Source: Virgibacillus subterraneus
GTDB taxonomy: Bacteria; Bacillota; Bacilli; Bacillales; Amphibacillaceae
DNA length: 64,000 nt
NCBI RefSeq assembly: GCF_900110695.1
Contig: NZ_FOEH01000006.1
Coordinates: 1 to 64,000 of the forward strand
Direction of reading: 5' to 3'
A program made the position numbers and the translations under genes. The notes beneath the pieces were generated by a model, which was given only the letters and a program-made list of their open reading frames with translations, made no database searches and was not told where the DNA came from. Positions 47,332 to 56,614 of this stretch are shown one piece after another (position 1 is the stretch's first letter; each line of letters opens with the position of its first letter).

Positions 47332-47937
47332 ATGTCAATTCCTGAAAATAACCAATTAACAAAGAAGGGGATGATTACTAGACAAAAAATACTCGATACA
47401 GCTGAAGAAATTATCGGTGAGCAAGGCTATTTTGAAACGTCAATAGTAGAAATCACCTTACGTGCTGGTGTTGCCCAAGGAACTTTCTATAATTATTTTC
47501 AAACCAAAAAAGCAATATACGATGAGTTGGTTTATCAGTTAAGTTCGAATCTGCGGCATCATATAAAAGTAGCAATGGAAGAAGCATCTGCATTTAAGGA
47601 AAAGCAGCGGAAAGGTTACTTAGCCTTTTTTGAATGGGTTATCAATCATCGAAATCTTTATAGTATCATTCAGCAATCCGTCCTGGTCGATAAGGATCTT
47701 TATCGCTGGTATTACGAAAAGTTGGCAAAGGGCTTTGTTCAATCTATTAATGAAGCCGTGAGTAACGGGGAATGCAAGCCGCTGGATGCTGAAACTGTCA
47801 GCTATTGTCTGATGGGGATAGGACAGTTCATCGGTATGCGCTGGGTATATTGGGATGAAGAAGTCGTTCCCGCACACGTTTTTGATGATGCCATGGAATT
47901 AATTTTTAATGGATTAAACGCTAAGGAGGTGAAGTAA
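47332..47937 (+). CDS. TetR family transcriptional regulator
   Basis: This ligand-responsive repressor has the N-terminal TetR helix-turn-helix ILDTAEEIIGEQGYFETSIV, then ITLRAGVAQGTFYNYFQTK. The rest is a helical ligand-binding domain of about 140 residues. ATG 47332 follows GAGAGGTGG and gives 201 residues. The stop is 2 bp before the acyl-CoA ligase, whose ribosome site lies inside it. By position it probably controls the acyl-processing operon in response to an acyl-CoA or free acid, as FadR-type TetR proteins do. Confidence 0.9.
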   Translation: MSIPENNQLTKKGMITRQKILDTAEEIIGEQGYFETSIVEITLRAGVAQGTFYNYFQTKKAIYDELVYQLSSNLRHHIKVAMEEASAFKEKQRKGYLAFFEWVINHRNLYSIIQQSVLVDKDLYRWYYEKLAKGFVQSINEAVSNGECKPLDAETVSYCLMGIGQFIGMRWVYWDEEVVPAHVFDDAMELIFNGLNAKEVK

Positions 47938-47939
47938 GA

Positions 47940-49451
47940 ATGAATAGCATCTCGTATTGGATTCATAAACGAGCCGAGATAACACCTGATAGGGTAGCAA
48001 TGATTGGTGTGAAGGAAGAAAGTACCTATCGTGATCTCTCACAGGACATCCATAAAATGGCTTCCATACTTAAACATAAATTGCTGCTAAGTCAGGGTGA
48101 TCGAGTAGCTATCCTCTCACAAAACCGTGAAGAGTATATGGTTACATATTTTGCTATTGCTCATTTGGGGTTGATCGCTGTTCCTTTAAATATTCGTCTC
48201 TCCGCACCTGAACTAGCATTTCAAATTAAGGACAGTGGAGCGAGAACGATCATATATGAGCGTGAAACGGAGGTTTTATATAACGATATAAGGAATCACA
48301 TTAATTTTGGAAACGCTTTCTCCTTTGATGAATCCGACATAAGCAAACTTAGCTATGAAGAAATTAGTGAATCCTCTCATCTATCAAGCGATCCCTTTAT
48401 TATCTGTTATACGTCTGGGACAACGGGGCGTCCTAAAGGAGCAGTTTTAACGCAGGAAAACATGTATTGGAATGCTGTAAATAATCAATTGGCAATAGAT
48501 ATTACATCTGCTGATAAATCTATTATTCTTCTCCCGCTATTTCATATAGGTGGGATAGGATTATTTGCCTTTCCGACTTTACTTGCTGGTGGAACAATTA
48601 TCATACCTGAAAAGTTCGAACCGGAAAGTGCAATACAAACTATAGAGGATTATCAGGTAACGGTTGTCATGGGAGTTCCTGCCATACATGATGCGATTAG
48701 AAAAAGTAAGGAGTTCAAAACTGCCAATTTTGAATTGGTGCGCTGGTTTTACAGTGGTGGTGCACCATGTCCTGAAGAACTAATAAATGCATACATTGAC
48801 CATGGCCTTCCTTTTGGGCAAGGCTTTGGCATGACAGAAACAGCACCCACTATATTTATGATATCAAAAGAAGATTATAAAAGAAAAGTAGGATCTATTG
48901 GAAAGCCAGTAATGTTTACAGATATAACGATTATTGATGAGGGTGGCGAGTCTGTACCTGATGGTGAAATAGGAGAACTTTTAATCAAAGGTCCAAATGT
49001 AATGAAGGAATATTGGGGGCTTCCTGATGAAACAGATAAGGCACTTCGTGATGGATGGCTTTATTCCGGAGATTTAGTTCGTCGTGATGAAGAAGGATTT
49101 ATATATGTCGCTGGAAGAAAGAAGGATATGATCATTTCCGGTGGTGAAAATATTTATCCATTGGAGATTGAGCAGGTAATAAAGGAGTTAGCTCAAGTGA
49201 GTGAGACTGCTGTAATTGGCGTCCATGATGAAAAATGGGGGGAAGTGCCTATTGCGTTCTTGTCTCCCAATCGTAATCATTCGGTAATTTCTGATGAGGT
49301 CAAAGCCTATTGTTCTAGTAAATTAGGGAAATATAAAATTCCTAAAAAAATAATTAAATTGGATGAATTACCTAAAAATGCTACTGGAAAAATAGATAAG
49401 AAGGCATTACGTACTATTTGGGATAGGGGTGAAATCTTACATGAATTTTGA
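47940..49451 (+). CDS. Acyl-CoA synthetase (AMP-forming), first copy
   Basis: This ligase activates a carboxylic acid to its CoA thioester through an acyl-AMP. The AMP-binding motif is CYTSGTTGRPKGAVL. The hinge is YVAGRKKDMIISGGENIYPL. The C-terminal catalytic lysine is in LPKNATGKIDKKAL. The 503-residue length is typical of medium-chain or aromatic acid ligases. AAGGAGGTG lies within the end of tetR. It overlaps the MaoC gene by 11 bp. Its acid substrate is unknown. Confidence 0.9.
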   Translation: MNSISYWIHKRAEITPDRVAMIGVKEESTYRDLSQDIHKMASILKHKLLLSQGDRVAILSQNREEYMVTYFAIAHLGLIAVPLNIRLSAPELAFQIKDSGARTIIYERETEVLYNDIRNHINFGNAFSFDESDISKLSYEEISESSHLSSDPFIICYTSGTTGRPKGAVLTQENMYWNAVNNQLAIDITSADKSIILLPLFHIGGIGLFAFPTLLAGGTIIIPEKFEPESAIQTIEDYQVTVVMGVPAIHDAIRKSKEFKTANFELVRWFYSGGAPCPEELINAYIDHGLPFGQGFGMTETAPTIFMISKEDYKRKVGSIGKPVMFTDITIIDEGGESVPDGEIGELLIKGPNVMKEYWGLPDETDKALRDGWLYSGDLVRRDEEGFIYVAGRKKDMIISGGENIYPLEIEQVIKELAQVSETAVIGVHDEKWGEVPIAFLSPNRNHSVISDEVKAYCSSKLGKYKIPKKIIKLDELPKNATGKIDKKALRTIWDRGEILHEF

Positions 49452-49851
49452 AATAGGCCAGTCAGCGCAATTTTCCCGAACGGTAACGGAAACGGACTTT
49501 ATTATGTTTGCAGGACTTAGTGGTGATTATAATCCAATTCATATCGATCAGGAATATGCTGAAAGTACATTTTTTGGTGGGAGAATTAGCCATGGTTTAC
49601 TGACCGCCAGCATGTTATCAAGACTATTAGGTATGCACTTGCCAGGTCCGGGCAGCATCTATGTATCCCAATCATTGACCTTTACCAAGCCAGTATATAT
49701 AGGAGACACCATAACAGCTTACGCAGAAGTAATAAACATAAACGAAGATTCAAGATTGTTAATCTTACAGACAACTTGTCGAAATCAGATCGGGAGCACC
49801 GTGCTGGATGGTGAAGGGGTTATGAAGCTTCCGAAGAAGGAGCAGGGATAA
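49441..49851 (+). CDS. MaoC-like enoyl-CoA hydratase/dehydratase
   Basis: This hot-dog-fold hydratase adds water to an enoyl-CoA, or removes it from a 3-hydroxyacyl-CoA. The hydratase-2 motif is DYNPIHIDQEYAESTFFGGR, followed by ISHGLLTASMLSRLLG. The active Asp and His are in YNPIHID. ATG 49441 after AGGGGTG gives 136 residues; GTG 49429 is an alternative. It is coupled to the ligase before it, and its stop overlaps the next start. Confidence 0.88.
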   Translation: MNFEIGQSAQFSRTVTETDFIMFAGLSGDYNPIHIDQEYAESTFFGGRISHGLLTASMLSRLLGMHLPGPGSIYVSQSLTFTKPVYIGDTITAYAEVININEDSRLLILQTTCRNQIGSTVLDGEGVMKLPKKEQG

Positions 49852-50855
49852 TGATAGGTATAAAAGCAACTAGCATATTCACACCGGACACAATAGAGAC
49901 TGCAGCTGACCTGGCTGTTAAAACAGAAATCCCGGAAAATATTATAATTGAAAAATTTGGTCTAGTAGAAAAAAGAGTAGCATCGTCTGACATGCATGCA
50001 TCAGATCTAGCGATAGCAGCAGGAAAAAAGATCCTGGAAAATGTAAATCCGGAGTCTATTGATGTAGTTATTTATTTTGGGAGTCCCTTTAAAGATTATC
50101 AGATTTGGACAGCGTCCTCCCGGATTCAGCATGAGTTAGGGGCAATAAATGCCTATTCATTTGAGATGATGAATGTAAGCTCCTGTTTTCCTTTAGCACT
50201 TAAAGTTGCAAAGGATATGATAAATTCTGATCCTTATATAAATAACATACTGCTTGCCGGTGGCTCCAAAGAGTCGATGATAATCAATCACGATAATCCG
50301 CGTTCGCGTTTTATGTTTAATTTTGCTGATGGTGGAGCTGCAGCTTTAGTTTCCAGGAACGCTACTGAAAGTGAAATTTTAGGCTCATCAATTATCACAG
50401 ATGGCTCATTTAGTAAGGACGTTTTAGTTCCTGGTGCAGGATCTGTTCATCCAGTCAGTCAAAAGGTTGTTGATGATAAATCTCATTATATTGATGTGCC
50501 AGACCCGTCAAGTATGAAAGAACGTTTAGATCCTGTATCGATACCAAATTTTATAAAAGTAATTAAAACCGCCTTAGAAAGAAGTGGTGTAAATCTCGAG
50601 GATTTAAAAGTTCTATTGCCACTCCATACAAAAAAGTCAATGTTTCATGAAATATTGAATAAATTGGAGTTGGAGGAGAAACAGGCTGTTTATTTAGACC
50701 ATTACGGGCACATGTCAGCACTGGATCCTTGCTATGGACTTCATATCGCTGAGGAAAAAGGGTTACTTAAAAAAGGGGACGTTGCTGTAGCAGTCTCTGC
50801 TGGAACCGGGTATACATGGGCAGCTACGGTAATCCGCTGGCTGGGTGAAAAGTAG
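49851..50855 (+). CDS. KASIII-like thiolase-fold protein, first copy
   Basis: The 334-residue protein has the fold and length of 3-oxoacyl-ACP synthase III. C112 (MNVSSCFPL) matches the FabH nucleophile by number as well as position. H259 (LLPLHTKKSM) matches the first catalytic His, though the usual HQAN reads HTKK. At the catalytic Asn (GNTSA in FabH) it has H287 (YGHMSALDP). It may condense or cleave acyl-CoAs rather than start fatty acid synthesis. A close paralogue lies at 55589, after the transporter. No DUF35 partner is present. Confidence 0.8.
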   Translation: MIGIKATSIFTPDTIETAADLAVKTEIPENIIIEKFGLVEKRVASSDMHASDLAIAAGKKILENVNPESIDVVIYFGSPFKDYQIWTASSRIQHELGAINAYSFEMMNVSSCFPLALKVAKDMINSDPYINNILLAGGSKESMIINHDNPRSRFMFNFADGGAAALVSRNATESEILGSSIITDGSFSKDVLVPGAGSVHPVSQKVVDDKSHYIDVPDPSSMKERLDPVSIPNFIKVIKTALERSGVNLEDLKVLLPLHTKKSMFHEILNKLELEEKQAVYLDHYGHMSALDPCYGLHIAEEKGLLKKGDVAVAVSAGTGYTWAATVIRWLGEK

Positions 50856-50933
50856 AGTTGTTACTTCTATGTAACTTCAATTGTTTATGATAACTGCAAG
50901 TGAAACAACCATTTAAAAAGGGGGAAACTAGTC

Positions 50934-52181
50934 ATGAATGTAAAGCGTATAACTGGGTTTTTATTTATCATGCTGTTAATTGCTGTGTTTGTAACAGCTT
51001 GTGGAGATGAGGATGCTTCTGGTGAAAGTGAAGGTTCATCTAATGGAAGTGATGGAGAAGGGGAAGAAACGGCTGAAACGGTTAAAATTGGTGTTCTTGC
51101 TTCATTAACTGGTGCATTGGAAGCATATGGGAAGCAAACTAGAAAGGGATTTGAGTTAGGACTTGACTATGCAACTGATGGAACAATGGAAGTAGCAGGT
51201 AAAAAAATTGAAGTAGTTTTTGAGGATACTGAAACAGATCCGAAAGTTGCTCGTCAAAAAGCTATTGGTTTATTAGAGGATGAAAATGTGGATTTCCTTG
51301 TAGGATCATCGAGTTCAGGTGATACCTTGGCAGTGACACCATTAGCAGAGGAATATGAAACAATCATGGTTGTTGAACCAGCTGTAGCGGACAGTATTAC
51401 AGGTTCAGAGTACAACGATTATATTTTTAGAACAGGTCGTAATTCATCTCAGGATGCTGTCGCAGGTGCAGCAGCAATTGCTGATGAAGGAGTAAAAATT
51501 GCGACACTTGCTCCTGATTCTGCATTTGGGCAGGACGGAGTTGCAGCATTTAAGGAAGCAGCAACTGATCTGGGTGCAGAAATAAGTCATGAAGAATATG
51601 CGGATCCTGCAGCGACAGACTTCACGGCGAATATCCAAAAAATTATAGAGTCAGAGCCAGATTATTTATATGTTATTTGGGCAGGGGCAAATACACCTTG
51701 GAATCAGATAGCTGACATGAAAGTACAGGAACAGGGTATTCAGATTTCAACTGGTGTAGCAGATATCGCTACATTGCCAACAATGGAGCCTTTGGTTGGA
51801 ATGGCAGGGTTTACGGTATACCACCATTCATTACCTGATAATGAGGTAAATGATTGGCTGGTCAAGGAACATAAAGAGCGCTTTGATGGTGAAGTACCAG
51901 ATTTATTTACTCCTGGCGGTATGAGTGCTGCAATTTCAATTGTGGAAGCACTTAAGAATTCAGAAGGAGAGACATCTGCAGATAAACTGATAGAAACAAT
52001 GGAAGGGATGAGTTTTGAATCACCTAAAGGAACAATGACATTCCGTCCAGAAGATCATCAGGCACTACAATCATTATATGCTGTCACATTAGAGGAAAGT
52101 GACGAGCATGATTATCCTATTCCTGTCCTGGAAAGAGTGCTTACTCCAGAGGAAACTGCACCACCAATTAAAAATAATTAA
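50934..52181 (+). CDS. ABC transporter substrate-binding lipoprotein (LivK-type)
   Basis: This extracytoplasmic receptor of the branched-chain amino acid/amide family is anchored as a lipoprotein. The lipobox is VTAC after a hydrophobic signal (FLFIMLLIAVFV), and an acidic Ser/Gly linker follows. The periplasmic-binding-6 domain starts KIGVLASLTGALEAYGKQ. The length is 415 residues. GGGGG lies upstream. Liv-type receptors also bind aromatic acids, amides and short acids, which would fit the acyl-CoA ligases around it. It heads the transporter genes. Confidence 0.9.
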   Translation: MNVKRITGFLFIMLLIAVFVTACGDEDASGESEGSSNGSDGEGEETAETVKIGVLASLTGALEAYGKQTRKGFELGLDYATDGTMEVAGKKIEVVFEDTETDPKVARQKAIGLLEDENVDFLVGSSSSGDTLAVTPLAEEYETIMVVEPAVADSITGSEYNDYIFRTGRNSSQDAVAGAAAIADEGVKIATLAPDSAFGQDGVAAFKEAATDLGAEISHEEYADPAATDFTANIQKIIESEPDYLYVIWAGANTPWNQIADMKVQEQGIQISTGVADIATLPTMEPLVGMAGFTVYHHSLPDNEVNDWLVKEHKERFDGEVPDLFTPGGMSAAISIVEALKNSEGETSADKLIETMEGMSFESPKGTMTFRPEDHQALQSLYAVTLEESDEHDYPIPVLERVLTPEETAPPIKNN

Positions 52182-52189
52182 CTGACCAA

Positions 52190-52232
52190 ACTTGGAACAT
52201 CCCCTCGCCTGATGTGGTGGGGGTTGTTCCAC
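52190..52232 (+). terminator. Intercistronic hairpin after the binding-protein gene
   Basis: GGAACATCCCC and GGGGTTGTTCC pair around a GC-rich loop; no T-run follows. Such hairpins often stabilise the abundant receptor mRNA and reduce read-through into the permease genes. Confidence 0.65.
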
Positions 52233-52257
52233 CATTAATTCACAGGGAGGAATAACG

Positions 52258-53025
52258 ATGACCGCAATATTGGAAACAAAAGACTTGGCTATAGCATTTG
52301 GCGGCCATACAGCTGTTGACCATATTTCCGTACAAATCCCCGAAAAGAAGTTTACCTCCATTATTGGTCCAAATGGTGCGGGGAAAACGACATTGTTTAA
52401 CCTGCTTAGTGGCCAATTATCTCCAACAAACGGTCAAATTCTTTATAAGGATCAAGATATTACAAAACTATCAACGACTAAGCGAACTCGTCTTGGAATA
52501 GGAAGATCCTTTCAAATCACAAATGTTTTTCCTAATCTGACAGTACTTGAAAATGTTCGATTAGCGGTGCAATCCCAAGCAAAGGTTCGTTATCAAATGC
52601 TTGCACATTTCAAGTATTACAAGCAATTTGAAGCAAAGGCGATGGAGCTTCTTGAAAGAGTATTCCTGGACGCAAAAGCTGAGTTACGTGCTGTTAACCT
52701 CGCACACGGGGAAAAAAGGAAGCTTGAAATGGCGATGCTGCTGGCATTGGATACAGAGGTCCTTTTGCTTGATGAACCTACAGCAGGAATGTCCCTTGAA
52801 GAGGTTCCGGCAATTATCGAAGTGATTAAAAAGATTAAGGAAGAAGAGGATCGGACAATTGTGCTAATAGAACATAAGATTGACATGATTATGGACTTAT
52901 CGGATGAAGTACTGGTTCTATTTCATGGGGAGTTATTAGCAAAGGGAACCCCTGAGGAGATAATTGAGAATGAAACGGTTCAGTCAGCATATCTAGGAGG
53001 CATGTACGATGAGCAACTTGCTTGA
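52258..53025 (+). CDS. ABC transporter ATP-binding protein (LivG-type)
   Basis: This is one of the two ATPases of the Liv-type importer. Walker A is GPNGAGKTT, Walker B is VLLLDEPTAGMS and the switch His is in IEHKIDMI. The signature is unusual, AHGEKRKLEM instead of LSYGEQR, but within the LivG range. The 255-residue length is normal. GGGAGG lies upstream. Its end overlaps livF by 17 bp. Confidence 0.92.
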   Translation: MTAILETKDLAIAFGGHTAVDHISVQIPEKKFTSIIGPNGAGKTTLFNLLSGQLSPTNGQILYKDQDITKLSTTKRTRLGIGRSFQITNVFPNLTVLENVRLAVQSQAKVRYQMLAHFKYYKQFEAKAMELLERVFLDAKAELRAVNLAHGEKRKLEMAMLLALDTEVLLLDEPTAGMSLEEVPAIIEVIKKIKEEEDRTIVLIEHKIDMIMDLSDEVLVLFHGELLAKGTPEEIIENETVQSAYLGGMYDEQLA

Positions 53026-53716
53026 GCTACAACAGGTTGAAGCATACATACAGCAATATCATATATTACACGACATTTCATTTGAAGTACCAAAGGGTGA
53101 AGTAACCGTACTTCTTGGCAGAAATGGTGCCGGCAAGACAACTACTTTGCGGACAATTATGGGGCTAAATCAGGCTTCTGGTGGATCCATTATCTATAAT
53201 GATAAAGAAATTGGACAGTTAAAGACACATTCAATTGCCCAAAACGGGATTGGCTATGTGCCAGAAGATCAGGGGATATTTGATAACCTGACTGTTGGTG
53301 AGAATTTGAAAGTTGCAATGAAAAAAGAAGATGAAGAGACAACAACACGTATGGAATGGGTTCTTGGATTATTCCCGGATCTTCAAAAATTCTGGAAGAA
53401 ACCAGGTGGACAATTAAGTGGAGGACAAAAGCAAATGCTCGCAATTGCAAGAGCATATGTAAATGAAAATGAATTGCTTTTAATTGATGAGCCTAGTAAA
53501 GGGCTCGCTCCGATTATCGTAGAGAAAGTGATGGAATCTATTCAGCAAATGAAGGAACAAACGACCATTTTGCTGGTGGAACAAAATTTTCTAATGGCAA
53601 GTAAAATTGGTGATCGTTTTTATATTATTGATGATGGGCAAACAATTCATAATGGCCAGATGGATGAATTAAAAAATGACAAAGCATTGATGAAAAAATA
53701 TTTAGGTATTGCATAG
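53009..53716 (+). CDS. ABC transporter ATP-binding protein (LivF-type)
   Basis: This is the second ATPase of the importer. Walker A is GRNGAGKTT, the signature is LSGGQKQML, Walker B is LLLIDEPSKGLAP and the His is in VEQNFLMA. The 235-residue length is typical of LivF. It is translationally coupled to livG and followed by the permeases after 12 bp. Confidence 0.92.
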   Translation: MSNLLELQQVEAYIQQYHILHDISFEVPKGEVTVLLGRNGAGKTTTLRTIMGLNQASGGSIIYNDKEIGQLKTHSIAQNGIGYVPEDQGIFDNLTVGENLKVAMKKEDEETTTRMEWVLGLFPDLQKFWKKPGGQLSGGQKQMLAIARAYVNENELLLIDEPSKGLAPIIVEKVMESIQQMKEQTTILLVEQNFLMASKIGDRFYIIDDGQTIHNGQMDELKNDKALMKKYLGIA

Positions 53717-53728
53717 GGAGGGGAAGGT

Positions 53729-54589
53729 ATGGATTTAATAGTTAGTTTGGCAATAAATGGGCTTGCGACCGGTATGCTGATTTTCCTTCTCGCGGCAGGG
53801 CTTACACTGATCTTTGGTTTAATGGATGTTTTAAACTTTGCACATGGCGGTTTATTTGTTTGGGGAGCTTTCAGCGGTGTATGGGTTTACAATCTAACCG
53901 GAAATTTCATGCTTGGAATAGCTGCTGCAATTGTAACGGGGCTGATTTTGGGAGCAATTACGGAATTTTTAATCATCAGACCGGTTTACGGAAATCACAT
54001 TCAACAGATATTAATAACATTAGGGCTTATGCTGGTGCTTGGTGAATTGATTAAGGTCGTTTTTGGGCCAGAACAAAAGTCCGCAGTTCCCCCGGCATTT
54101 CTTGACGGGAGCTTTATGTTGGGTGATATCATCCTCATTAAATATCGATTATTTATCATAGCAGTAGGAATATTTATATTTGCGCTTACTACGTTTATTT
54201 TAAAACGGACGCGTATTGGATTAATTGTTCGAGCAGGAGTAATGAATAAAGAAATGGTACAATCACTCGGAATTAATATCCAATTTGTATTTATGGCAGT
54301 ATTCATGGTCGGCGCAGCGATGGCGGCATTGAGTGGAATGCTTATGGCACCATATTCAGGAGTTATATATGCAGAAATGGGCCTGGAGTTTGCGATATTA
54401 GCGTTTATTGTGGTTGTTATTGGCGGAATGGGCAGTTTTAAAGGATCCTTATTTGCAGCTATTTTAGTAGGGTTAACTCAAGCATTTATGGCTTATTATG
54501 TACCAGCACTATCGTTAGCGGTAAATATGCTTTTGATGACAGCAGTACTTATCTTCAGACCAGAAGGATTATTTAAGGTGAAGGGGTGA
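53729..54589 (+). CDS. ABC transporter permease (LivH-type)
   Basis: This inner-membrane permease of 286 residues has about eight membrane segments. The early motif GLTLIFGLMDVLNFAHGG and the later VVVIGGMGSFKGSLFAAILV are the LivH hallmarks. It has GGGAGGGG before the ATG. It works with LivM, LivG, LivF and the lipoprotein in this operon. Confidence 0.92.
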   Translation: MDLIVSLAINGLATGMLIFLLAAGLTLIFGLMDVLNFAHGGLFVWGAFSGVWVYNLTGNFMLGIAAAIVTGLILGAITEFLIIRPVYGNHIQQILITLGLMLVLGELIKVVFGPEQKSAVPPAFLDGSFMLGDIILIKYRLFIIAVGIFIFALTTFILKRTRIGLIVRAGVMNKEMVQSLGINIQFVFMAVFMVGAAMAALSGMLMAPYSGVIYAEMGLEFAILAFIVVVIGGMGSFKGSLFAAILVGLTQAFMAYYVPALSLAVNMLLMTAVLIFRPEGLFKVKG

Positions 54590-54597
54590 GATAATAA

Positions 54598-55578
54598 ATG
54601 AATTTACGCCATATTGAAAGAAGTACCTGGATATATATAGCCTTTGCATTGTTATTGTTTATCGTCCCATTCTTATTTACAGGTCGCAGCATGCTATTTA
54701 TGATTATGCAGGTCTTTATTTTTGGTATTTTTGCAATGAGTTACGATCTGCTTCTGGGATACACCGGTATTATCTCATTCGGACATGCAATGTTTTTTGG
54801 GATTGGTGCATATTCTGCTGCAATTGTGATGGATTTAAACGATTCTACACTACTTTCTTTAGCCGCAGGGGTTTTAGTTGCGGTAATTATTGCTGCGATT
54901 GTCAGTTTTATAGCCGGTATACTCACGCTGCGGCTTAAAAGTCACTTTTATGCCATGCTGACATTGGCACTGGCTGGGCTGTTTCTGGTAGCTGCCGAAA
55001 AGTGGACCAGTTTGACTGGTGGTGGAGAAGGGTTCACATTTAGATTGCCAGAGTTCCTTCGAGACTCGGGAACGATGTATATGATTTGTCTTATTTCACT
55101 TGTAGTCTTCTTTTTTGGACTCAGGCGATTTACAAAATCACCATTAGGAAAAGTGCTGGTGGCGATAAGAGAAAATGAAAATCGTACTGAATCTTTAGGA
55201 TTTCAGGTACTGCATTATAAAGTGATTGTTAGTGTAATAGCAGGTGTGATTGCAAGTTTTGCCGGTGTACTATATGTATTGTCGTTACGATTTATTGATA
55301 CAAGTGTATTTGCAGTAGACGTTACGCTGGATGCCTTGTTAATGACGATTATCGGTGGGGTTGGAACACTGATTGGTCCACTTATCGGTGCCGGATTGGT
55401 AGAATTTGCTCACCACTGGCTATCGGACTTAGCTGACGTGCATTGGATTTTCGAACGCTGGATTATTTTATATGGGATTGTTTATATTTTAGCTGTTATT
55501 TTCTTCCCATTAGGTATTGCCGGAACAATACAATCCAAGTTTTCTAATCGAGTGACTAAAGGGTTATTTAAAAAATGA
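54598..55578 (+). CDS. ABC transporter permease (LivM-type)
   Basis: This second permease has 326 residues and about nine membrane segments. DLLLGYTGIISFGHAMFFGI and the EAA-like loop MTIIGGVGTLIGPLIGAGLV are diagnostic. It follows livH by 8 bp, completing the importer. The next gene starts 10 bp after its stop. Confidence 0.92.
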   Translation: MNLRHIERSTWIYIAFALLLFIVPFLFTGRSMLFMIMQVFIFGIFAMSYDLLLGYTGIISFGHAMFFGIGAYSAAIVMDLNDSTLLSLAAGVLVAVIIAAIVSFIAGILTLRLKSHFYAMLTLALAGLFLVAAEKWTSLTGGGEGFTFRLPEFLRDSGTMYMICLISLVVFFFGLRRFTKSPLGKVLVAIRENENRTESLGFQVLHYKVIVSVIAGVIASFAGVLYVLSLRFIDTSVFAVDVTLDALLMTIIGGVGTLIGPLIGAGLVEFAHHWLSDLADVHWIFERWIILYGIVYILAVIFFPLGIAGTIQSKFSNRVTKGLFKK

Positions 55579-55588
55579 GGTGTCGGTT

Positions 55589-56599
55589 ATGGAAGCAGTA
55601 GGTGTTTTAAGTACAGGGGTATATATTCCTGAAAAGAAGCTTACATCAGCAGATTTAGCTGATCAGTCCGGACTCCCCATGGAAGTTATTGAAGAAAAGA
55701 TGGGAATTAGAGAAAAACCTATCCCTGGCGAAGACGATCATACGTGTGAAATGGGGATATTTGCTGCTAAAAATGCATTAGCTAAAGTGAAGTTGGATCC
55801 TAAAGAAATTGACGTTGTAATCTATATTGGGGAAGAACATAAAGAATATCCCTTATGGACTGCTGGAATAAAACTGCAGTATGAGATTGGAGCAGTCAAT
55901 GCTTGGGCATTTGATACGGCATTGAGGTGCGGAACAACGATAATGGCACTAAAGCTGGCTAAAGATATGATGTTAGCTGATCCAGGTATAAACACTGTCT
56001 TGTTAGCGGGTGGATACCGGAATGTCGATTTTATTAACTATCAGAATCCTCGTACCCGATTTATGTTCAATCTTGGAGCTGGTGGGGGTGCAATAATCTT
56101 ACAAAAGGATCACGCTGTAAACCATTTGCTGGCAACCCACATGATTACAGATGGTTCTTTTTCTGAGGATGTAGTTGTTACGACAGGTGGTACGAAAAAT
56201 CCAGTTACTAAAGAAACGCTGGACGCAGGATTGTATCAATTGGATGTACTGGACCCACCAGAGATGAAAAAACGTCTGGAACAAAAATCGATGGAAAATT
56301 TTATAACGTGTATTGAGAAGGCACTGGACAAAAGCGGTTATACAAAAGAGGATATTGACTATGTTGCGATGCTGCACATGAAGAGGTCTGCGCATAGATA
56401 CGTACTAGATCAGCTAGGTGTTGATTATGACAAATCTATCTATTTGGAAAACTATGGTCATATTGGTCAAATGGATCAAATTATTTCACTCGAGCTTGCA
56501 GAAGACCGTGATATGCTTAAAGATGGCGATATCGTAGTACTTGTTTCTGCCGGGATTGGATATGCTTGGGGAGCCAATGTGATTCAATGGGGAAAATAA
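55589..56599 (+). CDS. KASIII-like thiolase-fold protein, second copy
   Basis: This paralogue of the protein at 49851 has 336 residues. C114 (TALRCGTTIM) fits the nucleophile and H263 (AMLHMKRSAH) the first catalytic His. H291 (YGHIGQMDQ) again stands where FabH has Asn. Shared runs with the first copy include NPRxRFMFN, ITDGSFSxDV and YGH. GAGGTG lies 6 nt before ATG 55589; the GTG at 55580 is a weaker choice. Together the two copies may form a heteromer, as in PqsBC-type systems; this is inference. Confidence 0.8.
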   Translation: MEAVGVLSTGVYIPEKKLTSADLADQSGLPMEVIEEKMGIREKPIPGEDDHTCEMGIFAAKNALAKVKLDPKEIDVVIYIGEEHKEYPLWTAGIKLQYEIGAVNAWAFDTALRCGTTIMALKLAKDMMLADPGINTVLLAGGYRNVDFINYQNPRTRFMFNLGAGGGAIILQKDHAVNHLLATHMITDGSFSEDVVVTTGGTKNPVTKETLDAGLYQLDVLDPPEMKKRLEQKSMENFITCIEKALDKSGYTKEDIDYVAMLHMKRSAHRYVLDQLGVDYDKSIYLENYGHIGQMDQIISLELAEDRDMLKDGDIVVLVSAGIGYAWGANVIQWGK

Positions 56600-56614
56600 A
56601 GGGAGGCTAGTCTT

